The notes beneath the pieces were generated by a model that saw only the letters and a program-made list of their open reading frames with translations, had not been told where the DNA came from and did not search any database. Made by a program: the position numbers and the translations under genes. Below are positions 43,133 through 57,400 of a DNA stretch of 64,000 nt, in pieces (position 1 is the first letter of the stretch; each line of letters starts with the position of its first letter). The DNA comes from Leguminivora glycinivorella (taxonomy: Eukaryota; Arthropoda; Insecta; Lepidoptera; Tortricidae): assembly GCF_023078275.1 (NCBI RefSeq), contig NC_062971.1:8494001-8558000 (forward strand). The letters are read 5' to 3'.

Positions 43133-46100
43133 TCAGTCTAAATCATCAGTACTGGCAGCAGGAGCAGGATCATTCTCTCGCATGGTGGGTTCCTCATCAT
43201 TTTTGCCGGGTACCCATAAGCCTGAGTCAACACACCTCTTCATGTGGTAAATAGCTTCCTGCTCTGGCATCTTGGCTATTGTGGCTTGTAGCAATGGAAC
43301 ATCTTGTGTGTCAAAGCATTTTTTCAGTTCCTGAAATAGATATTTCCTGGTGTTAGTTTATCCCTTTTTACTCAAGCTTTACAGAGTGCTGGAATTGTCA
43401 TTCCATCTTCGAAGAAAGGCTAAAGCAGAAATAAGGCATAATAAAGCAATAATACAAGGCCTGTACCTTTCGAGAAACGGGCCACTGGTCTACAAACCCT
43501 TTTATGTATAAGGCATAAACATGTCTGCAGTATTGGTCCCTATTACTGAGACATAGAGTTCAAATTTGGGTGGGAAATATATTCCCTTTGACTTATAAAG
43601 GCTATTAAACAATATCTCTTAGGCCCACTTGCACCGACCACTTAACTCAGGGTTAGTGGGCTTTCATCTGTCAAATTCCATATAAAATGGTGGGTTAACT
43701 CTCGGGTTAACCCTTCATTTTTGTTGGTGCAAGTGGCCCTTAAACACCGTGTTTCACTTAACACTAAAAACCTGAAAACCGTTTGTTCAGAATCGAGAGT
43801 AGAATCGATTGAGCTATATCTTGATGGGGGTAATATTTTTGTTTAAATTAGTATTATTAGTTATTTTTTATGTGCCTATTCTATTGTATTCGTAATACAA
43901 CATTGTGTATATCGCATTGCTAGAGATTGTTTACCTTCTTCAGTATTTGGGGGTATTAATACTGGCTGGTTACTTGGACGATTATTTTTTCCGCTACGAG
44001 TTTGACGTTGTTTGTCAGTTTAATCTTAATGATTATCATAAGTCATAACAAATTGAATTCGTACCTAATTACAACCTTGTCATTTTGAATATTGGGTTTA
44101 AATTTGCTTACTGCGATTACCTGTCCAATTTGAAGTTAACTGTGACAAAGCTTTAAAGTGTTTTACAGTGACATCTTAAATAGCTGTCTATTGGTAAACC
44201 TTATGTCGTTGCAGTAACGTACACAAATAAATAGTTTTATGGTTTATGATGGTAGTTAGCAATTATTTTATTGAGTGTAGAGCTAAAAGTCGAGTAGAGC
44301 TGTACAGAAAATTAAAAATTCAATTAAAAAAAAAGTAACCATCAGATTAAAAGATGAATACTCTAGATGAGTTTAAAAAAATAAAAATCAGTTGGGGTGT
44401 CTGAGGTTTTGAGTGATACTGGAAACACGTTGAATAAAATGATTGATGGGTCATAAAACTCATAAACGTTTTGAATACTCTTGGGGTTAAGATTTGGATG
44501 CATGGGAAGGGAAGGAGGATTAAAGCATATTAGTCAAAACATGTGAAGTGTTTTTTGGTTGGTGTTTATAAGGGGTTTTCAGATACAGAAAGATTAATGA
44601 CTTAGCAGTTTGGCTACAGAACACAGTTTAAGAACAGAATATAGAATGCTCACATCAGGTAGTTCTGCATACACTTCAACAGGGTCCAGCCCTCCGGGCC
44701 CAAGCCTCTCTTTCCTCTCCTCCTCCTCCTGCTCCTTGATGGCTTGCTCAATCTTTTCGGCGGCGCGCTTCTGGATTCTGGCTTTGAACTGATTCAGCTC
44801 ATCATCAAATGAGTCTTTATATGTTTTCTCGGCTACCTGTATCCTGTATACAAGTAAGGCAATATTTTAGAATTACAGATAAGTAATAATGCTTGTGTTG
44901 TGCTGCTGTTTATAACTTTGGCTGCTCAAGAAGAGTTTGGAATTAACAGTGTAATTGGCAGTGAGAATGAACCCTCTGAGCAACATGCCTGTTATAGTCA
45001 TCATATACTACATATGCAAAGTGGTTGGTTTGTTGTTTTGGCCAGCATAGGGCTAGGGTCTCTAATATAAGAGATTCCCATGTTAGAGGTTAAACATCTA
45101 AACAAGGAAATCTTTGCTATGCACTCTTACAAGAATCCCAATAAGGCTATCTTTCTTTGTCAAAGTATGTCAAACCCTTGTCTAAATTCTAAGATTTGTA
45201 AGAGGTCTTTCAACCATGCACCACAGTGAATGTGTCAAGTATGTGTGTATAACACATGTACACAATCATAATTATGGATCCTTTAGGATTCTGCACCTAA
45301 TTTGAATCCAATGAATGTTTACATTGAATACCAACTGGAGCTATAGCAATATTCCCATGCAACAGTGTTACAGCAACATGACTTACCTTGAGAAGAATGA
45401 TCCAATGCATGCTCTAGGATCCACATCCAGTTGCTTGGAGAGTTCTAAGATGTACTGCATGCAGATTGTTTGGTGGGCGACATGGGCCATCAGGTCATGT
45501 TTCTATAATAGAAAAGAAGTTTAAGTTAGAACATGTATTTACCAGGGTCACACGATAATCCATTCCATTCACATGCATTTATAAAATATTATGATCTGTT
45601 TTAGCAGAACACAAACCGGTTACTAATAATCTTATAAAAATTCACTAATCAAGGGTTTGCTGGTGAATAAATCAAGATAATTAAATTTGTCCTTAAAATA
45701 ACATTGTGGAAATTGCACATAGTTTGAATTTCAAAAACCAGTTTGCTCAACTTATCGGGTTTCACCAGTAAACCCTTGTAATTTATAATAATATCTAATA
45801 AACTAAGAGTACAAACCTCTTCCATTTCTAAGTTGATGCACCAGATTACGAGGTAGTTAGCTGTTTCCTCACATGCTAGCTGTGGGTGTTGCTGAAGGAA
45901 TGCCTTTGAGTCATCATATTTTCTCAACATACCAAATTGTTTTAAAAGTTTTTCATTTTCTTTAATAAATTGCCTCATCTTTTCTTCTTTTTCTTCCTCA
46001 GTCAAATTCTCCTCCTTCGCACGAGCGGGTTTCGTATTAATAACAGTTTTTGTAAAACCGGGTTCACTGATTGTGTCTACATTCCACGGTGTCTGTTTCT

Positions 46101-46565
46101 CTTTCTTTTTAAGCTCTTCTTCCTTCTTTTTAAGCTCTCTGTCTTCTTTTTCCAACTCGACCAATGTTTTTTTTAATGATTCAAGATCAGGGCCATCAGA
46201 ACCCAATTCAGAGAGTTTGCTTTTGGCTTCTGCTAATTTCCTCTTTGTTTCATTCTTCTTGCGTTCGAACTCTTCCTTTTCCCTTTTTCTCTCTTCCATG
46301 CGCTCCAAGCGTGCTTGGTGTCTCCATCGAAACAGTGATGGTGTATCGATGTTTGGATGAGTCTCATCTTCGTCATCAGATATCTACAAAACACATTTTC
46401 GTTAGGACTACACTGTTTCAATCAATTAATCATAGGTGAACAATGGATTATTACTTAAATAAAGCTCATGCTTATGGAAGATAATAGTCAGTAAGATTTA
46501 TTTACACTACCGGCTATTTTATTTATACCAACCTCAATATCTTTCCATTTGCTGTAGTCCACCAT
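43133..46565 (-). CDS. Cdc37: Hsp90 co-chaperone Cdc37
   Basis: Five minus-strand exons, 46533-46565, 45817-46383, 45387-45502, 44654-44843 and 43133-43330, join in phase to 367 residues, close to the usual size. Cdc37 is the cytosolic adaptor that loads protein kinases onto HSP90. The N-terminus MVDYSKWKDIEISDDEDE has the conserved VDYSKW and Ser13, the known CK2 phosphorylation site required for kinase clients. It is followed by a charged coiled coil (about 30-125), the HSP90-binding middle domain and the C-terminal domain, with motifs QLDVDPRACIGSFFS, RLGPGGLDPVEVY and MKRCVDSGLWVP. The acidic end (ASTDDLD) is shorter than in the fly. A Harbinger-type MITE lies in intron 4. Confidence 0.97.
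43622..43739. repeat. Harbinger-type MITE in Cdc37 intron 4
   Basis: GGCCCACTTGCACC and the inverted GGTGCAAGTGGCCC are flanked by TTA on each side, the 3-bp target duplication of PIF/Harbinger elements. The termini resemble those of the large element at 56515-60300. Confidence 0.7.
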
Positions 46566-48227
46566 TCTCACTAATTATTATGTTTACTGAATATGACAAA
46601 CTGTGTTTTTCGACGTAAAAAGGATACCCACAACACTTAGATTATCTCGAACTAGATTTTCACTCGGCGTTCGCTCAATTTACATCCCATAAAATTACAA
46701 CTCAAACGCCTTTTTGCCTCTTTTCTCGAATGTAAATTTCTAGACGATTCTCCTTGCCTGGCGCTTTGATTTCGTGATTTGACAGACAGAACCACGACAG
46801 AACGCAAAGCATTACCAGACTAAAAAAATTCGGTCACCGGTCACCGTTCATAAACACATAAAATACTGTGCATTACTTTGCTTTGCCTTGCGTTTCCAAA
46901 GATTAAAATAGTAGAGGGTGAAGAAAATCTAGTCATTAAAAAAACCGGCCAAGAGCGTGTCAGGCCACGTAGTTTTCCGTATTTTTCTCAAAAACTACTG
47001 AACCTATCAAGTTCAAAATAATTTTCCTAGAAAGTTTTTATAAAGTTCTTCTACTCTTGTGATTTTTTTCATATTTTTTAAACGTATGGTTCAAAAGTTA
47101 GAGGGGGGGGACGCACTTTTTTTTCCTTTAGGAGCGATTATTTCCGAAAATATGAATATTATCAAAAAACGATCTTAGTAAACCCTTATTCATTTTTAAA
47201 TACCTATCCAACGTTGGAATGAAAAAAATATCAGCCCCCACTTTGCATGTAGGGGGGCTACCCTAATAAAACATTTTTTTTCCATTTTTTATTTTTGCAC
47301 TTTGTTGACGTGATTAATATACATATTGGTACCAAATTTCAGCTTTCTAGTGCTAACGGCTACTGAGATTATCCGCGGACGGACGGACAGACAGACATGG
47401 CGAAACTATAAGGGTTCCTAGTTGACTACGGAACCCTAAAAAGGCGCAAAAATTCAAATTTTGTATGGAATGCTCAACTTTCTACCCTTCTAACCTCAAG
47501 TGTAAAAGGTTGCTAATAATGGCCAAAAGATGTCTCTTTTACCAAATTGTAACTGAACAACAAGGTCAGACGGGATTAGAAATCAAACTTAAGTCATTTA
47601 ATTTCACATTGGTTTGTGAAAAGCTCCAAAAATAGTTACATTTATATGTTATTGTATTGACCTGAACTCCAAGCTCCATAATACCCACCTGTCACGGGCA
47701 TTAAAATTTATGTAAAAATAAAAAAATATTTCTTTCATACAAATTGTTGTAATTATGTAATTATGGTAAACATTTCTCTCAATTTGTGGATATTCTAGCC
47801 GGATTTTTTTTGATCTCATACAAGCTTTTTCTCCTTGATAGAAATGGGATCGATTGGCGCAAAAAAAAGTGAATGAAAAATTATCTTTTTCTCGCACCCT
47901 GTATATTTTTTCCAAAATCCTGTAAACGACAATTTCCATAAATTAAAAATGAAGGAAGGTCTCCTAAGACCGTTTTCGCGTAGCAGCACGGGATCTGGTA
48001 GCTGCCCTCACTGACCCGCTATCAAAATACAGCCTGTAGAGTAGAAATTAATAGGGGCGCCACCGTCTATGTAAACCGTTTTGCATGTGGCATCTATTCA
48101 GTCACTTTTGTATGAGAACAGTAAGTGTTGCTATAATAAATAATAAAAAAAAACAGTATCATTTATTTTTCTTACCAGGCTGTAGGTAATATTAAACAAC
48201 ATATCGTTGTTACATATTTATATTTAA
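46566..48227. other. Spacer between Cdc37 and Gr1
   Basis: Upstream of Cdc37 the sequence is non-coding. A repeat copy fills 46937-47442 (listed separately), and a dispersed repeat at about 48040-48180 is related to 20900-21070. Nothing else was seen. Confidence 0.5.
46937..47442 (+). repeat. Interspersed repeat, ACCGGCCAAGAGCG family, copy 3
   Basis: Same start and end as 81-643 with two internal deletions: the CTCAGTGTAGGGTTC part near the 5' end and a few bases around 47210. Confidence 0.85.
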
Positions 48228-48233
48228 TTTATT
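48228..48233 (-). terminator. Gr1: Polyadenylation signal, likely Gr1
   Basis: TTTATT on the plus strand is AATAAA in the direction of Gr1, about 245 bases after its stop codon. Confidence 0.4.
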
Positions 48234-48476
48234 GTTCTTTACACACACAAAAATATTATTATCCAATAAAAGAGGCGGATTTGATACCTCTAGCTAGGCA
48301 CTACAATACAAATATACAAGTAGATTTCTATAAATAAAATATACAGGTAAGGTACCTATTGAAGAACCTGTATATTATAAATTCTTAATGTAATATTCCC
48401 TACCACAATGATTTTAAAAATATCTATTTGATAAGTATATATTCGTTATGGCCAACGAACATTGATCTAAGTATAT

Positions 48477-51400
48477 TTAATGTTTCTTTTTCTTCTTTGC
48501 TAGCGTGGTGAGCAGAGTGGTGATGGTGGTTAAAGTCGTGGGTGCTTCGGTAACTGAGGCGGTAGCGTTCACGAAATCATCTTCGTCATCCGACTCCTGG
48601 ACACGTGAATCGTCGGGAATGCTGATTTGGAATTGCAGGAGCACGACTAGGTAAGTCACCATAGTAGCTAGTAGCTGTGAACAATTTTGGTAACATGAAT
48701 TCTATGAATTTTTTTACATTATTTTTCTCAAACATGGTATGAAATATTGATGTTATGTGCCTTATAATTGGCAGCGAAGTATGACGTTGCAGGTGCGGCT
48801 AGGACGATTGATAGATAATGGAATTTCATACAAACCTTGCAGGCCAAGGCCGGCAAAGTCCTCTTTTTTAATTTCCAAACACAGATAATTGTGACATAAC
48901 ATCCAGGTATTTAGCCAATTAAAAAAAAAAACTATAAGGGGCTTTATAGACGTGCCGACTGCAACTGGTACGGGCCCTAGACAATATTTATTTGATTTTG
49001 GGTGCGTTTTCATACAAAAAAATTTTTTTCGTTTTTTTTTGAATTTTTTTTTTTACTTTTTGTTTTTTTATAAGCGTATACGAGGTTTCAAAGGGAAACG
49101 AAAATTCGATTATTTTTGCGCTACGACGCACCGTTTAGGAGATACAGCCATCCAAAGTTATTATTTTCAGTAGAATTTATTTATTTCATACCATGTTTGA
49201 GAAAAGCACTATACATACCTCGGCGGGAAATGGGGTTGCCCGCCTCAGACCTATCCGGCTTCGCTTCGCTCGGCCGTCTATATGTCTTCGGCCGGCAACC
49301 CCCTTTGTCCCGGCCTCTGTAGTAATGTACTATTGTATAAGTACCTAGTTTACTTTGTCGTTTTAAAATTTATACTCTCAGATATAAAATATGTACTTAG
49401 TGTAGTTTATGTGGAGCTTTTTAGTTCGAACACTTCGAACGTTGCTTGTGTCATTTTCAAACTCGGGTAAATCTGTTCTGCTACAAGGTTGATTATATAT
49501 TTTTTTATTTAAGTAATCAACTTTAAAGCAGAATAGAATTTAAGGGAAACATTTAATTTAAGCCAAAACTAAGAATAACGATAACGAAGACGATAACGAG
49601 CACGGATAACGAGTTAAGATTTTAACGCCATCTAGCGGTCGGTCTGTCAAAATATTACTGTGACACATGACGTATTATATTCTTTGCACATGACTATTAT
49701 TTAATTTTATACCCCCTTTTCTCCTTTATTTGTTAGCTGTGGCCGAAATCCATACTTTATTATTAATATATGATTATTATTTAAGTATGTATGTATTTAT
49801 CTATTTAAGTATGTATATCGTCGCTTAGCACCCATAGTACAAGCTTTGCTTAGTTTGGGTAAAAAGCTTTGCATAGTACAAGCTTTGCTTTGCTAAGTTG
49901 ATCCGTGTAAGGTGAAGGTGTCCCCAATATTTACGTCCGTCGTAAATCGACCGCGACCGCGTCCGATCGGAATCTGGCTCGCTGGATGTTTTGTTCTCTG
50001 CACACTGATCGGTCGCGGTCGCGGTCGATTTACGACGGACGTCCGCGTAGTATGTTCCTAGCTTTAACCGTGCAAACTATCGGTCGTCGGTCGTGGACGT
50101 GGCCTTGAGCGCACGGGCGTCCGATCGAAATCTGGCTCGCTGGATGTTTTGGTCAGCCAAAGCCACGTCCCGAAGACCGTGCACACTGATCGGTCGCGGT
50201 CCGGATGTCCGCGTAGGCGCGTAGTATGTTCCCAGCTTTAATTAAAGACAAACTCTTTTCTACACATCATTGCATGTTGCCAAAACGGTTAGGTACTAAT
50301 ACTGGCTGGTGGTATTTATCCTTGTCAGGACTTTGTATGATCTTTGCAGATCTTTGTGAGGTCACTGCTATGATATGGCATTCTCTCAAGAGACTATACC
50401 TAATAATAAAATTAGGTGCAAAATAAGATTAAAACATATAATATAAAAGTGTTGTGGTGAAAATAATATAACTAAAATGTAGTTATTCAACATCAAATTA
50501 CTTACATGTGATGCAAAATATTTGGATTTTTACGTAGTCCTGAATGGAAGGTGTTAGTTTGATAGAGTTATAACTGTGCCTATTCTATTGTGAACTATAT
50601 GTGCACTGATATCCTGATCCGGGCTCGCGAAGTCTGTTTCTGAAGGAAAATTCAGCATTTGAGCTACTAAGGTACGTTACCACTCCACGCTTACCTTTTT
50701 GAATGTTGGGCGGAAACGATTTGTGCAGTCTTAGACCGAAACTATACATATTGATAGTGTACTACCGGCCTAAGTAAGTAGGTTGTGTCCTAATTTACGT
50801 GCAGAATTCGTTTCTGTCAATTTTATGAAATCTTTATCGTTTAAGAAATATTATAGCTATCAAAATGATTACGATACAAGTGCGGAAAACTGTAAATTAC
50901 ACACAAACACGGGTGTGGAGAATTTAATAAGCAAGCTAGCACAATGACACTATTAGTCAGAATGTTAATTGTTCTGTAAGTTCTGTTACTATTATACTTT
51001 ACAACAAAGTTGTAACTTACACGAAATCATTCATTCCCACACCCAGAATACACACACCTACAGTTATACATAGTTAAGTATGTAGCCCCTGCGTTCTGCA
51101 ACTAATTATGTAGGTACTTAGATATAAATGATATAATATATGTACCTAAGTAATGGACATGTTCTTGGACGGTGGTGCCGGTGGTTGTGGTTATAAATTT
51201 TGAATTGCCTCGATAACGACGGCTGGCCCCGTAGCCGAATGGCATTTCTCCGACGCCAAACGAAAGCGATACGCCGCTGGCTCTGTCGCGCCAATACGCA
51301 AGCGCGATAGAGATAGATATCTACTAGCGCTTCGTTTCGTGAGCGTTTCGTGAGCGATTGTGCCATTCGGCTAGCCACCCTGAAATCAGAGGTAACTTTT

Positions 51401-54400
51401 TCTACCGACTTTTCATTTTATTCGGCGTATTGGGAATATATCATTAGTAGTCCAACCAAAGTCTCAGTTTCGATATTGGCTGGCTTCTGCATAAAAAAGA
51501 TTTTTCGGCCTAAGGTTTGGTTTCGGCGAAAAAACTCCCGATCTGTCGGACGCACAGAAACCAATGAAATAGTACCTGTATCTATTTTCGTTTCACTAGG
51601 ATCTTGCTCGGCTTAGCTTCGGTACGGTAGTGGACGGAACGGGACGCCTCATTTGTCTTAAAATATGAAAATTTAGAGTATTTAGAAAAAGTTGATTGGT
51701 AGGTAGGTATATTTTATTTTTCCCCTCACTAGCTCGGAAACACGTGTTTTGTCCTTTAATACCAACGGGTAAAAACGCATTTTATCCACTAGTGGGTAAA
51801 GTAATTTGACCTTGAATAAAGTCAAATTAACTGCTTTAAAATTGATAAAAGTAGGTGAATCTAGTAATAAAGATGATTTACCACCTGTGGAACTACTGGA
51901 AGCGGCAGTGATAAACGCATTTTTTGCGTTGTAGTTCCCTCGCTATAGTGAGGGGAAAAGTTTTGCGTTACACTCGGGTGCAAGTGTATTTTACTTCTCG
52001 TGTGTTAAACTCTCGCTTTGCTCGTGGTTCAACTATAGAATCCTTTCACTTGCTCGTTTTTCAATTCCACACTCGGCGTTAAAATACAACTTTGCCCCCC
52101 TTGTATAACAAATAACTATTACGTTTTTCTATAAAATTATAAATTACATACATATTAACTAATCCATTATTTATCTACGCGTAAAATGAACAGCCCAGTG
52201 ATATTTAATTTAGCAGTTCATATAATTATTTTGAATGTTATTAAAGTTTTAGTTTCGGATTCGGCCGAAATTCGAGTCAAAGCCGAGTCCTTTGGTTTCG
52301 GTTAAAATAACATATTTCCGTCGGATATTAGAAAAAATTTATGAAACGTAATATGAATATCGTCACTACTTTTAAAAAAACTTGTATCTTCGTCTGTCAA
52401 TGAAAAGATGTAGTGTGTATGGAATGCATATAGACTTACTGCGTTTTAACTTTGAGAAGCAGCGTGAGATACGAGATTTTTTAAAAGTAGTGACGATATA
52501 CCCTATGAAGCGTAATTCAACATGCATACAAAAATGGCGTGAAAATTTATACACGACACGATCCTCGACGCTAATAGCAAACTGTGTCTAATTTAACGAA
52601 GTGCGGCATAATGTGTTGTAACATGATACGTGATTATCTAGCAAAGATGAACTGCGATTTTAGTCAACAGCGTTGCGTTTGCACTAAGTTTGCACTACCT
52701 GGATACGTATTTGGTTTGGTAATACGAGGGTTAGCATTAGCATAGTGTCATAGCGTACATAGGCATCACACTCCATGCGTTAATGTCACTAATGAAATGA
52801 ACATGGTGTTTGTCCCATAGTTATTGACTGACACTACAATATGGAGATACATAATATTTAATTGGAATTGGCTCTATTTAGGCAGAAATAAACAAGCCAG
52901 TAGAAGTCCTTTATTATTAAGAGTATTATAAGTAAAGGAATCGCCCATATTTATGAAACTTCAGGCGATAAAACGAAAATAACGAGGCACTATTTCTACA
53001 AGAAATGGTCCTTATCAACGACCCATCTAAGCCCTAGAACCATTTTTACTGTTTCAAATTTACATCCTTCTTTATTTCAATTATTGTTCAAAGCATGAGT
53101 TACATCTCCTTTTTAAAAGATATCGAGATTCAGGAGGACAGATGATCCGCATATCGCCGAACGCCGACGTGACGAGCACCCCATTTAAATCGAAGAATCC
53201 TTTCATGTTCATCCGTGAAGGGTTAATCTCCATCCGCAGGAACGATTATCAGCTCAATTGAATTTATCTCTACGTCGCAATCGTTTATTAGCTCTACCTA
53301 TTTTAGCACGCCTAACGAAGACATTTAACTGTCCGTCGGCGGAAATAATTCGTGTATAGGCGAATTTTGGCATAGTTGTAGGGAATGGTGTTCTAATCCA
53401 CATACTCAAAGTACTGATGGGTTGGGGAGGAGTTAACGGGTGGAGGGGGGTGTAAAGGTCCCTTTTTTTAGTTTTTCGAGAATAACTCTTAAACTGTGGC
53501 ACATAGCAAAAAATGTTCTGAAACACAAGTAATCTTCATAAAATTCTCTACAAAAAAGTCTTAAGTATACACTTTTTATCTGGGACCAATCGTTCAAGAG
53601 ATATGGAAGGGAAAAGATGGACAATAAAGGAATAAACTCATTTGTTTATGAACAATACGTTTATTCTTATAGAGACGCGGTAGCGTGTCAAGCCAGGTCC
53701 AAGTAACAAAAGTAGCAAGCAGCACCGTGTGTAATATTACACGAACCATTTGGAGCCACATTTGACCCTCTTCTAACTCAAAAACTATTTCACATAAACG
53801 TGTTATAATGCAACGTAAAAAGAAACCAACGCGCGTGGTAAAAGTATGAGCTATAAGCGCTCCTCAATAAGCCCGGTACTAGCAGTCCGCCTTAGTGCGT
53901 TTTCACATTATCCGATCCGATATCGGATGTCGGAAGGATTTCAAAGGCAAAAATCCAAGACGGCGCCTTAAATGTACGGGATATCGGTCCTACTTCCAAT
54001 ATCGGATCGGATAATGTGAAAACGCACTTATCCCGTGCGCGCGCGCAGCCCTTTATAAGCCACCGCGCGGCCGGCGCTCGCTCATCCCAGTCGTCCTCAA
54101 AACGTCGACGTAAGACCGCCCCACAAGGATGGGGCGCGACCAGATACAGTCCTCACAGCGCCCAGCGCGGAAGGGGCTACTCACACCCCAGCAGGGGTGT
54201 TGAACGACATTACAGCAGCGCTCGCTCAGTTTGTCTCGCGCAGCGATCCGATCACATTGTAGCTGACTTGACGAGCAAAGCATCACGACCGCCCGGTATT
54301 GCTTTGATGGGATAAATTCATAAATAAAATTCCTAACTATCTTCCGTCTCTACTTCGATGGGAGTTCCGTTACTGCATGCTCCCGAGCATACACCACAGA

Positions 54401-57400
54401 CACTGGAGCAGGCAATTCCTGCTTTTCGGCAGCCGCATCACACCCCACACCCAGTCTTGCATCGGCAAAATATAGCTTTGAGAATGGAGTCAGGTGCCAC
54501 TGGGTCGTTGGTTGTCACTGGCTTTAATATGCCATCGCCTTTTCTAGTTCATCCCCATTCAGTAGGTGGTAAATAAATTGTACGTTAAATACAAAAATAT
54601 TTGTACGCCTTTTTTTTCGGATTCAATAAGTAAAATTTTCCTAAAATAGAGGTAAGTTTAGCACGTGCATTCAATATTCAAGCAGGCGCCGTCTTGGATT
54701 TTTGCCTTTGAAATCCTTCCGATCCGACATTCGATATCGGATCGGATAATGTGAAAACGCACTAAGGCGGGCTGCTAGTACCGGGCTTATTGAGGAGCGC
54801 TTATAGCTCATACTTTTACTACGCGCGTTGGTTTCTTTTTACGTTGCATTATAACACGTTTATGTGAAATAGTTTTTGAGTTAGAAAGGGGTCAAATGTG
54901 GCTTCAAACGGTTCGTGTAATATTACACACGGTGCTGCTTGCTACTTTTGTTACTTGAACCTGGCTTGACACGCTACCGCGTCTCTATAAGAATAAACGT
55001 ATTGTTCATAAACAAATGAGTTTATTCCTTTATTGTCCATCTTTTCCCTTCCATATCTCATGAACGATTGGTCCCAGATAAAAAGTGTATAAGACTTTTT
55101 TGTAGATAATTTTATGAAGATTACTTGTGTTTCAGAACATTTTTTGCTATGTGCCACAGTTTAAGAGTTATTCGCGAAAAACTAAAAAAAGGGACCTTTA
55201 CACCCCCCTCCACCCGTTAGCTCCTCCCCAACCCATCAGTACTTTGAGTATGTGGATTAGAACACCATTCCCTACAACTATGCCAAAATTTGCCTATACC
55301 TACGAATTATTTCCCGCGAGATAGGCTTCATTGAGTGTGCTATTTGCTCTTACTATACCTACAATATCTGCGCGAACGAGCTTCGCTCGGTTCTATTTTA
55401 TTATATCACGTCTTTAGATAAAAAAAACCGGCCAAGAGCGTGTCGGGCCACGCTCAGTGTAGGGTTCCGTAGTTTCCCGTATTTTTTTCAAAAACTGTTC
55501 AACCTATCAAGTTCAGAATAATTTCCCTAGAAAGTCTTTATAAAGTTCTACTTTTGTGATTTTTTCATATTTATAAACTTATGGTTCAAAAGTTAGAGGG
55601 GGGGGGGGCGAATTTTTTTTTACTTTTGAAGTGATTATTTCCGAAAATATTAACAATATCAAATAATTTTTAAGAAAAAAAAAACCGCCGCTTTTGGTGA
55701 GAGGCGTTGCGATTGCGAAAGCGAATGTTGGATTATGTAGAAATGTGTAGGTATTTATTAAAACTGCTTTTAATGTAGGTATCTAAATCTTTGATTATTT
55801 AATGGAAACACAATTTCCGTTCTGATCATCATCAGAAGTTCCACTGCACTAAATGTCACTGTTCTGAAAGCAAACGCAAGCTGTTCTTATAAAAATACCA
55901 AAGTCATTATAAGCGTGCCGTTCAAATTTGAGGAGTTCGGTTCTGACCATCATCAGCAGTTCCATTGTACCAAATGTCACTGTTTTTTATTTTTTATTTA
56001 TTTAAACTTTATTGCACAGTAAAAATATACAGTTACAAAAGGCGAACTTAATGCTACATGGCATTCTCTACCAGTCAACCTTTAGGCCAAACAGAGAAGA
56101 CCAAAAACTGTTCTGGATGTAAGTGCATGTTGTTCTTATAAAAATACCAAAGTCACTATAAGCGTGCCGTTCAGATTTGAGGAGTTCCGTTCTGACCATC
56201 ATCAGCAGTTCCACTGCACCAAATTTCACTGTTCCGTATGTAGATGCATGCTGTTCCTTAAAAAACACAAAAATCACCATATGTGTGTCTTTCAGATTTG
56301 AGGAGTTCCATCGATTTCTCCAGGATCCCATCATCAGAACTGGGTTCTGAGAAAAATGGAACGAATCTGTATGCATATACAGTCAAAAAAAAAAATTCAA
56401 AATCGGTCCAGTAACGACGGAGATATCATGGAACAAACCTTTAAAAAAAAATTACAAACGAATTGAAAACCTTCCTTGAGAGATTTGAGGCGGCGGTTAA
56501 AAAAAGTTACTTTAGGGCCAGTTGCACCAAACCACCTGTAAATGTAGGCTCTGTTCGTAAAATTTTACCGATTACGTGGGGGACTTAACGATTTGTTAAT
56601 GAATTGCGTTGCACCAACCCAAAAATTACTGCACGTAACCGCTAACTGTGATGCCAGGTCGTGAATGAAATCCTACCAACATTTTTATGGTAGAATTGAT
56701 TTTTCATATAGCAACCCAATCATATAAATGTCAAAATCTTTATTTAAAAAAAAACTTAGGCGCAAACTAAACTTTCTTTGCAGCTCTTATCGAAATATTT
56801 AACAATTTACACCACTTATGTACACTTGTGTTCGTGGTTATCTTTAATGTATATTCATGACGCATGAAAAGGACGCATCTCTACGACTTTCAAGTGGCTA
56901 TTTCCAACCTCAAAGCCTTTGTAACAAGGAATGAAGGAACCAATTACCAGGCAAGTTTTCTCATGAGTATTATAATCATTATAGGTAGCTTATTACAGAC
57001 CTCTTACCCAAATGCATAGCCTTTATTCCGTGAACTAGCTATGAAACAAATTAGCATACTTTTGGTGCAGTACTAGGTAAGTTCAATGTCATACACAGCA
57101 CACAGCCTATGGCAAAATTTCCAGTAAGATTAATGACAAAACTGTTTGTAGTAGCAGACATTTAAGTTTATTTATGTACTTTTACTTAAATTTTGTTGTG
57201 TTTGATAAGGATTATTAAGTACTAAATATAATAATAAGTTACATGTTGCTTTCTTTTCAGAGTTGATTTACACCATTTGATGTGGACTACAAGATGACAG
57301 TTCTACAAGTGAATCTGTTCTAGAAATCAACAAATTATACTATGAAATTAACTGGAAGTCTGGAAGAAACTTGTAGAAAATAAAGTTTTACAAATTATTA

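Larger units (their letters stand above)
53340..55315. mobile_element. Large inverted-repeat element with a unique core
   Basis: The left arm 53340-53969 and right arm 54686-55315 are near-identical complements of about 630 bases, from GGAAATAATTCG at the outer left to CGAATTATTTCC at the outer right. The inner ends of both arms consist of half of the ATTATCCGAT-type MITE. The core, 53970-54685, is not repeated. No clear target duplication was seen. Confidence 0.8.

Noticed and set aside
53254..55324. Matching frames beginning MFQNIFCYVPQFKS on both strands
   Set aside because: These are again mirror copies in the arms of an inverted repeat; the frame is not kept intact in both copies.
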